DNA of 64,000 nucleotides, taken from NCBI GenBank assembly GCA_001792895.1, contig MARA01000061.1, positions 111,246-175,245 of the forward strand, written 5' to 3'. The translations under genes were made by a program, and so were the position numbers. The stretch's first letter is position 1; each line of letters begins with the position of its first letter. This DNA is from Lentinus brumalis. Taxonomy: Eukaryota > Basidiomycota > Agaricomycetes > Polyporales > Polyporaceae. The notes under the pieces are model-generated. The model saw nothing but the letters and a program-made list of their open reading frames with translations. It was not told the DNA's origin and searched no databases. Below, piece after piece: positions 56,497 to 64,000 of this stretch.

Positions 56497-59400
56497 CTAT
56501 TTCATTGCACGATTAATGGGCACTGGCACCTCCAGCCTCGGCGTAAGTACTCGGTGGCTCCACTCCAGCGACAGGTTACCGAGTCGAGCGTACGCCTCCC
56601 ATGCCTGCTCCCACCGACTCTCCGGTCTCCCCACACATCCGTCCTCGATCGCCTGTGCCATTTCGGTCCTCGATATGCCGGTGTACCATTCCAGCGCTGC
56701 AAAAGCCAAGTAGACTCTTCCCGCAGTAGCAGTCTTCACATACAAGCGATCGAATGGACCTCCGATTGGCTGCAGGTCTCCCAGCTTGTTCGCTAGGAAC
56801 GCGACCAGAGCCTCGTCACCCGCGTCGAGGAGTTTGCGCTTCGTTCGAGGGTGATCTGCCGCGCCATGGGCGGTCCGCGAGTCGAACCATTCTTGGCATG
56901 TCATGGCGTTTTGGGATGCTCCAGGTATGCGTTCGCCGTCCTCATCGTATCCATGCGCCCTCATGCCATCGCGAATCAGACCGCTGAAGAGGACGTCTGC
57001 ATGGGCTTGGCCAGCAATGACGTTGCTCATCACAGGCAACAACGCCTCCAGATGTTCACCCAGCGCTCGTCGGCGAGGTAGCCACCCGGCGACATATTGG
57101 CGGTACGAAACGTGGTATTCCAAGTCTGCTGGCCATACCATAGGTGCGATCTGTATACTGATCAGCATGACATCTCCGGGCAATGCGCATATCAATCACC
57201 TCGTCCTCGCAAAGGCCTTCCACGTGCTGCATGTACGTCTCCCATTTCATCGTCGCGGACTTCTTCAACAACTCCCTCGCTTGGGCGGTTGCCGTGTCTG
57301 TTATGTTTTCTCCTTGCAGCCATAGGAGATCCGCGTCTGGTTGAAACACGATCCACACGCTCTGTCTGGAAGCCTTTACCGAGGTGACGAGACCAGGTAC
57401 TGCCCTATATGCACAACCAGGGGCTATTTCCTCCTCGTACACGAGTAGGTGCCACTCTCCCACCGCGGGTATACTACTCCGACCTCATTAGTAGTTCGTC
57501 ACAAGACCCTATGAGGGGCACCACGTACCTTCCACCCTCGGCTTGTTGCGCATCCTCCGCTATCGCGGATGTACTATCTTCCACGCCCCCTCCTGAACTC
57601 TCGCGGCCTCGGGATATAGACGAGCGTAGAGTTCGCGTCGACGGCTGCACGGTCACTTGAGATCGTCTACGAGTTGCAGAGACTGACTCCTTGCCGATAG
57701 TCGTGTCCACGTCCTGTATCAACGACGATGCTACCTCGCTTGGAAGCACAGGTAGCTGCGCGTCTCCAACCTCCGCGCAGGATTCGGCGGCCACCAGGCT
57801 GTCGTGTCTGGCCAGTTCTGGCGCAGACACGAGATGCACCGAAGTTCGCTCCGCACGAATGTCAGCCTCTCCGTCCATGGGCGACGGGAGCTGTGTACCC
57901 TCCTCCGCTACCTCCGTGGTATGGACGTCTGGTCCCGGGTCGCGTTGGGCGGGACCGACAGTGGGTGCTTTCACCTCAGCGGTGCTCGGAATCGGATTGG
58001 ATCCTTGCTCCATATCGCTCGTGGAAGGATTGGGGCTTGCCGAACCGAGCCCTCGTGCGCCTCCTGAAGACGTGTCAAGCAATGTGGCACCGTTCTGTGA
58101 CGCGGCGCCCGTGGGGAGTAGACAACCTGCGCACAGTGCAAGGCATCCCGTCAGCCATCTCTCCTCTGACATAGAATTATGGTCCGTACCTTTGCCGCCC
58201 GGGTTTCGTGTCTGATGTCGCCCGACTGATCCCCCTTCTGGAGTTTGCAAGTCGCGGGGATGACTCTGGGCGATGGAAGGCGGAGGCTCGGACGCACCCG
58301 CAGGAGTCTCTTCCCCAACGTGATGGTGGTCGAATTCGCCAGGGAGACCGCCCGCCGAAGGAGTCATTCGCGACGGTCCCATCTTCCGCGGCGAGAAGGG
58401 CGACGCCATGATGTTCACGTCTCCCTCGCCGCTCCACCACTCTGCATCCACGTCGTCACACTCCAGGGCCGTCGCTTGCAGTGTGGATGCACTCGCGCTC
58501 GGCTCGCATGCTCCATGAGCGTCCGCCCGCACGCTAGATGACCGCTGTGAGATCGCCGCCGCTGCGATCTCGCGGCCCGTTGGATGTTCATTGCTGGCCG
58601 AGAGTGCACCATCGTTCGTGCTCACATCGTTCGGCACCGGCAATTCCTTCAAAAGGCGCAGCGCCATCGCTTTCCGTAATTGTCTGGCATCATCACCATT
58701 GAACGTCCACCCGGGTCGCTCAGGCTTGCGACCGCATAGGCTCTCTAGGGCGAATTTCAGGGTGTAAGCCGCGCAATTGTACGTGTCCTTCTGTTGCGGC
58801 GCGCTTTCCTGCTACGGAGTAAATGCATTGCGCAGATTCGCTTATATGGCACGGGACACTTACGTTGTCCACTCTCCTCTGTACCCACCGCGTCTCTTGG
58901 AAGTTCGCGCCCATACGCGCACGGTATTCAAACTCCACCATTTGGACCAGACGCTGTTCGATCGTTGTCAGCCACTCCTTCCCACCTGATCAGAGTGAGA
59001 CTCGCACCTTGTGCATCGCGGCCGCACGGCGTTTGTCATGCAGACTATCATATACCGATATCCTCTCCTCTCTGCAGTCGATGATCGCGCACATGAAATG
59101 TTGCTTCTCCTTCCAGTAGTAAGGAATGATGATCTGATCTTGTTCAAAGATGTTGACCTGTTCGACGCAAGGTTTAGTCAACACTCGAAGGTGACATTCT
59201 GTTCGCTTGATGCGACTGGGTGCTCACCTCAGGGTACCAAAATGACGCGGACTTCTTTGGAGGCACGAGCCCGCCGGGTAGATCTAGTGGAGACGCCTTC
59301 CTGATGTAGAACACGTCCGACCAAGTGTTCACAACGACCTTGCTCAGGTCAGGGCAGGCGGCTTCTGGTCCGTCGCCGAAAGCCCGATCCCAGATCCCAT

Positions 59401-62400
59401 TGCGGAGGTCTTGCACCACCAAAGCGAGTGCGGCGTCCAGGATCTCGTTGACCACCATCTTCGGTTCCAGCAAGTCTAGTAGCTGGACGTGGTGGAATGT
59501 GTCGTTGGCGGCCCGCCATATTGTGTCGCTCGGCATGGACCTGTACTTCCTCAATTTCTCGTGCAGGCATGGGTCTTCGAGTACAGACTGTGGTTGGATC
59601 GTGTACGGTGGCCCCGAGACCAACGCGGGGACGGGCGGTGAGATCTGCGACGTGGTTGACCCTGTGTCTGTAGCTGGCGGCTGGGAGAACTAGTGGGGAT
59701 ATCAGCATCGTGGTATCCCATCCCTGATGGCATGCAGGTCGCCCTACCGTGGCACCGAGAGTATTCCAATCCACGCGCGCCCCAAGCGGGGCGAAGATGT
59801 CTTTGATCAATGCAGTTGGCACGCCTCCAGCACCCGTTCGGTATGCGATCCATATCACGGCGTATATTCCTTTCAGGTCAGGCACGCACAGATCGACAGA
59901 CTCCGCCTGGTGTGGGTTGAAGTCAAGCAGCGTTGCCCAGGCGAAGAAAGTCGCCCAGAAACCACAAGAAAATGAATCCACTTGGAGACCCGTCGGTGTC
60001 GACAGCACCATGTGTCCCACAGGCAGGAGCCGAGGATCAATCTGTCGGTCACATCACGCTATCAGCGCATATTCATGTAGGCATGGGGACAGGGCACTGA
60101 CCGTTGTCGCATCGCCGGGCGAGGTCTCGGAGACAGGGGGCGTGTGCATGATCCTCCGTAAGCACGCCGTGATAGCGAGCTGATCGGCGAGGTCTACGTG
60201 GGTGTCAGTTGGCAGGGAATTCCAGGTTCGCACTGAAAGCGGTTCGTTCAAGAGGTCATGATCATGCAACGTCCAGTGAATGCCATCGCAATGCGCAAAC
60301 ACCATGCGGTCCACTTTGCTGTCCGCGCGGCTCGCAATCAACTCCGCCAATCGGGACTGGCCTGCCCCTCGCAGCTGTTAGGTAAGGTAACATCCATGTC
60401 AGCTCAACCGGCGCGCTGCATGCATATAGTTTCACTCACTGCGGGAATCAGATTGGATGAGGGACACGAAAGTGTCTGCATAGCACTGGCGAGCTCCGGA
60501 TCAGGGGCGAGCCAGAACAGCATCCGTCGCGATCGGGCCACTTCAGAGTTGTTCAGAATTTCGCGAAACTCGAACGCCTCGTCCAGCCGCCACATGTACG
60601 TAGCCGGGATCCAACGCGTGAAGTCAAAATCTTGCATCTCGAACTCTTCCGCCCGCAACGGGCCATCGAGGGCCATTGGCGGTGGGGCCGCGGTGTTCGC
60701 AGGTACGTCGGCCTCGAAGTCCATCTCCGGAATCTTGGCATACTCAGCCGCTTGGCGGAGCGCGGTACGCACGGCCTGTGTTCCCGCGAGCAAGCTGTTG
60801 CGTGAGAGTCGTGTCGCTTTCGGTGGACCAGGTGGCCTTGAGAATATGGGTCTCGAGTTCCCTGGCTTCCGCGCCAAGGGTGACGACGCACCATGGTACC
60901 GTTTTGAAGATGTCTTGCGAGAGGGCGTACGGTGTGGTTGGAGTGGAGAAATCGCAGATGGACGACCAGGAGAAGCACCGCCAACTGATTACGGATGGGT
61001 TAGATGAAGGGCGTCAGATGTCGAGTGCTCATGCGTACCAGTCGGATCCTGCAAGACCGGCAAGTCTCGCAGCCACTCTGCGGTCTCCGCGTGCTTCAAC
61101 TCGGCCTCGTCTTCTCGTTGCAGCCTCTTGTAGACGTCATCGAGCTGGGTGTCCAAGACTTCATCAGACCACAATCTCTTCTCTTTCGGGAGGCCCAATA
61201 TCTCCTTGCAAAGTCGCGATGGTCGCAGGCGTCGTCGTTCTGACTTGACTTCTTCCTCTGTGATGCCACGCGCATCAAATCAGTTCGGACATGTGCGTTC
61301 GAGGACCATGTTCATTACCTTGCCATTCCTCGATCGGTCCGTTGACATGGTATAACGAGGCCGCCTTGAGGTGAACGCACATCTTACCAGTTTGTTCGAA
61401 GCCTTCACACGGGCATGTGGGTACACTCAATGATATGCCTGTCACTCTGAATCCGCTGTCGTCATCAGCACTATAACCGCGGAAGTCAGTGAGCTTCAGT
61501 TGTGTGCAGATGAGGTCACTGCTTACCCAGGGATCTCCACTGCGAATGTGTCTCTCGGGCCTTTGGTGACGCATCCATGCTCCCACAGATTATGAGCCTG
61601 ATCATTCAGTCGACGTATATCCGCCGGGATCACCCTATCTTCCGGCGGCCAATTCTTGAAGTAAGGAAGGAAGTCGTGAAGGATTATGAGAGCCAGGCGA
61701 TCAAGTCTACTGGCGCGCTCAGATCACATATTAATCTGTGTTGCGGTATCGCACCTCTTGTTCTTGCGATGCTCGAGGAATATCGCGTCAAACGTCCGGA
61801 ATGATCGTTCAATCCAGTTGTTCGTGTTCCATGTGCCATCCCGAGTCTGACCTTCTGGTAAGCCGATGTCGGTGAAGGTCGCTGTGGGCGGTCAGGGTCG
61901 TCATTCGTCGTCGCGAAAGGAGGTATCACTTACGTAGCCAATCGTCCGTGAACCAATTCACCTTGAAGTAACGGTAGATGAAATCGTACTGCTCTTGGTA
62001 GCGCTTGAGGTCTGCGGCCGACGTCGGCTGGTTCTCCTCGTTGGTCTTGCGTCCTTGCAAGACGATCGCGCGCTGCACGTTGCGGAAGAAGGTCTTCTCC
62101 GTTGCAGGCCAGTCCTCCATCCGACGACAGCGTTGCAGGCGCCGGAAGTGGTAGATGATTTCCGCTTTCAATTCGATGCCGAGACGCATCGGGGACCCTC
62201 GATCGCCGCTGTCGCGCTCCAAGCGGGTTATGGCCTGTACGACGTGGAACTGACACAGTCGAATCACAGCCTGAGGATACGCTGTGACCCAAGCTCATCA
62301 GCCCCACTCCTTGCCGAACATGAGGTTACCTTGACTCACCTCGAAGAATCGCGTGCAGCTCCGACCAGCACTTGTCAATCATGAAGTGAGAGGGCTCGTA

Positions 62401-64000
62401 ATCGTCCTTCAGCCAGCGTTCCGCCAACCCGCGCAGCTTGCGCTCTTGCTCGGGTGTTCGGGCTTCTATCTCCGCACCTGCACAGGATCGTCAAGTCAAT
62501 GTTACGTCAATGTCCTGTGGTTAACGCGATCTCCCCACCTTTCGTTATCGCCGCGGCGCGTTCCCTGAGTTTAATCTTCGTCTCAGCTAGAAACTTCTCC
62601 AGGGTGTCAGCACGGGTGTTCGCCGACAGAAACACGGCTCCTGCGCAAAGGTCATTAGTTCTTGGTCCGAATTCGGAGGCACGATCATCATACCCGGTAC
62701 CGCATGATAGTGCTCGTCGACGGCAATGAGTAGTGTCACAGCTGCGCGATTTTCGTTCTTGTTCCGCCAGCTCGAGTCTAACGCCCAACCGCGTTCTGAG
62801 CCGTGCAGGATCAGACTATCCATCGAGAAATCGTCTGTGAGCGCGACCATGAATGAGGACAGGGCATCAGGAAGTTCCAAATCATGAGGGGTGTAGCTGA
62901 GACGGTGTTCAATCAGTGGACCATCTCAAGCAGTCACCGCACCGGCAAAATTGACGTACCAGTAAATACGATGCGTGTCTCTCCTAGCCAAGATATGCAC
63001 GGCGAACAGAGGGTTTCTGTCCAGACGCTCCCTTTGACGCACCATCTTCAGCATGTTTGACATCTGTTTGCCTTTCGGTATGCGGTGGGGAGGCGGGACG
63101 TAGATGTCCGGGATCTCATCCTGCAGAGCACGGGTCGCCGCGGCATCACCTTTGGCCTTGGCGTTGAAGAAGGATTGAAGGCCTGCAATGGGTTCCAGCG
63201 ATCCGTGATCAGCCATTACTGTCTGTCTTCGGTGGCGCACAGTGGCAGAGTCTCACCTTTCTTCACGATAGACACTTTCGCACCTACGACCCGCAGACGT
63301 TCCAGGACCATGAGCCGTATGTGACGAGAGTGTTGCAGGTATTTGCTCTGGGAGCGTGTGGCGGCGGGATGTGAGTGCCGAATCCATATATGCACTTTAG
63401 ACAAGTCGTCCGCGGTTACCTCCAACTGAAGTTGTTAGTCCATGAAACGCAGTGGCGACATCAATTCGTCTCACTCACACGCAACTTCACACCATCGCTG
63501 CACCTTCTCCACCGCGTCCGGAGTTCCACATCGTCTTCATCAGCCCCATCAGCATCCTCATCCACCTCTTCGACGTTGTCCGCTCCCCTCCCACGCCTTC
63601 GTCCTCTGAATCGGTCTCTTCTTCGGCGTCCCCTGCGCCACCGCCCCCTTCCTCCCGCGCAGGTTCTTCTTCTTCCTCTTCTACCGCACGATCGTGAATC
63701 CCCGCGCAGTGATACACCCATCGCAATACGGGGCGCCTGGTCGACATTGCTTTCTGGAAATCGGCCTCCGCGATTCCTTGTTCTCGTCGAAGCTTACCAT
63801 CATCGCGAGCACGGATGTCCGCTGGAGAATCTCCGGGATGACCGATCCAAGTAAGCTTGGCTGCGCGGGATCGCTTGAAGCTGTGACACAGATAGTCGTT
63901 GAGCTGCTTTCCAAGTTAGCCTAACATCGCTGGCGAGCCATCAGTGAATGCGCACCTCATGTTCGAACCACTGGTATACTTCATGGGTCGGCACATCCTT
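56497..64000 (-). CDS. MULE transposase-SWIM-Ulp1 fusion gene (5' end beyond the window)
   Basis: About 21 exons on the minus strand join in phase to about 2,100 residues; the 5' end lies past 64000. First exons: 64000-63956, 63903-63493, 63425-63257, 63218-62960, 62896-62694, 62640-62539, 62477-62340, 62281-61934, 61854-61755, 61706-61527, 61470-61319, 61257-61039. They encode the Mutator-like DDE core: 'GWALDSSWRNKNENRAAVT', 'YHAVPGAVFLSANT', 'HFMIDKCWSEL', 'PQAVIRLCQFHVVQAI'. Then comes a SWIM zinc finger CPC-x9-CVH ('CPCEGFEQTGKMCVHLKAA'). After a Pro/Arg linker (60984-60440), exons 60374-60102, 60041-59748, 59689-59228, 59157-59008, 58953-58864 and 58808 onward carry two C48/Ulp1-like regions: 'GIHWTLHD' with 'QVDSFSCGFW', and 'KQHFMCAIID', 'SVYDSLHD', 'QQKDTYNCAAY'. 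A long disordered part and an unknown C-terminal domain end at 56497. No internal stop or frameshift was found. The last two joins (about 57.5 and 57.2 kb) are less certain. Confidence 0.8.
56497..64000 (-). mobile_element. Mutator-like (MULE) DNA transposon, coding part
   Basis: The DDE core plus SWIM finger identifies a Mutator-superfamily element. Neither end is defined: the 5' side leaves the window, and the 3' flank (below 56.5 kb) shows no obvious terminal inverted repeat by eye. The intact reading frame suggests recent activity or domestication. Confidence 0.65.

Noticed and set aside
60780..60960. A second frame reading 'VVTLGAEARELETHIL' that looked like coding
   Set aside because: It runs into stops and has no phase-compatible splice sites. 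The other frame joins in phase to both neighbours through good introns.

Overview
The window is nuclear DNA of a filamentous basidiomycete, most likely an Agaricomycete. The evidence is the gene structure (many introns of about 50-80 nt, GC-rich exons, short intergenic spaces, divergent gene pairs) and the gene families present (DUF6593, cerato-platanin, fungal phosphoketolase plus acetate kinase, Mgm1, Pho84). The species cannot be named from sequence alone. Exon borders given here were read by eye from splice signals and phase consistency; no search was run.

Left part (1-13.5 kb) is housekeeping: a possible 3' end of an unknown gene; a kinetochore Nnf1 homologue; a nucleolar RRM protein of the Nop15/NIFK type sharing a 231-bp divergent promoter with APC/C subunit Cdc16/Apc6; an unknown lysine-rich protein; MAF1, the RNA polymerase III repressor; a DUF6593 protein; and a small membrane protein. 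Middle part (14.5-35 kb) holds an alpha/beta-hydrolase, a Pho84-type phosphate transporter, an SCP2 protein, a DapA-family aldolase, the mitochondrial dynamin Mgm1, a THEM6-like thioesterase-fold protein, two unknown membrane proteins, a Na+/Ca2+ exchanger, and a second copy of the alpha/beta-hydrolase.

From 35.5 to 41.1 kb, phosphoketolase (minus strand) and acetate kinase (plus strand) are divergent across a 1.1-kb shared promoter. Together they form a complete sugar-phosphate to acetyl-phosphate to acetate/ATP module. The shared promoter contains three ACGCGT-centred palindromes. A FAD monooxygenase and a secreted cerato-platanin follow.

From 45.1 to 50.9 kb lies a gene for a roughly 1,780-residue disordered, Glu/Ala/Pro/Val-rich repeat protein. 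It carries five copies of a W-[TV]-PSYSV motif and ends in a CaaX box (CVIM). From 50.9 to 56.5 kb no gene is recognisable. From 56.5 kb to the right edge is a single large open gene, cut at its 5' end by the window. It fuses a MULE-type transposase, a SWIM zinc finger, two Ulp1 (C48) peptidase-like regions and an unknown C-terminal domain.

Two further points. Four single-base losses, all in G/C runs, break three otherwise intact genes between 32 and 50.3 kb, which points to sequence or assembly errors or recent lesions. Four introns appear to use GC-AG instead of GT-AG borders.
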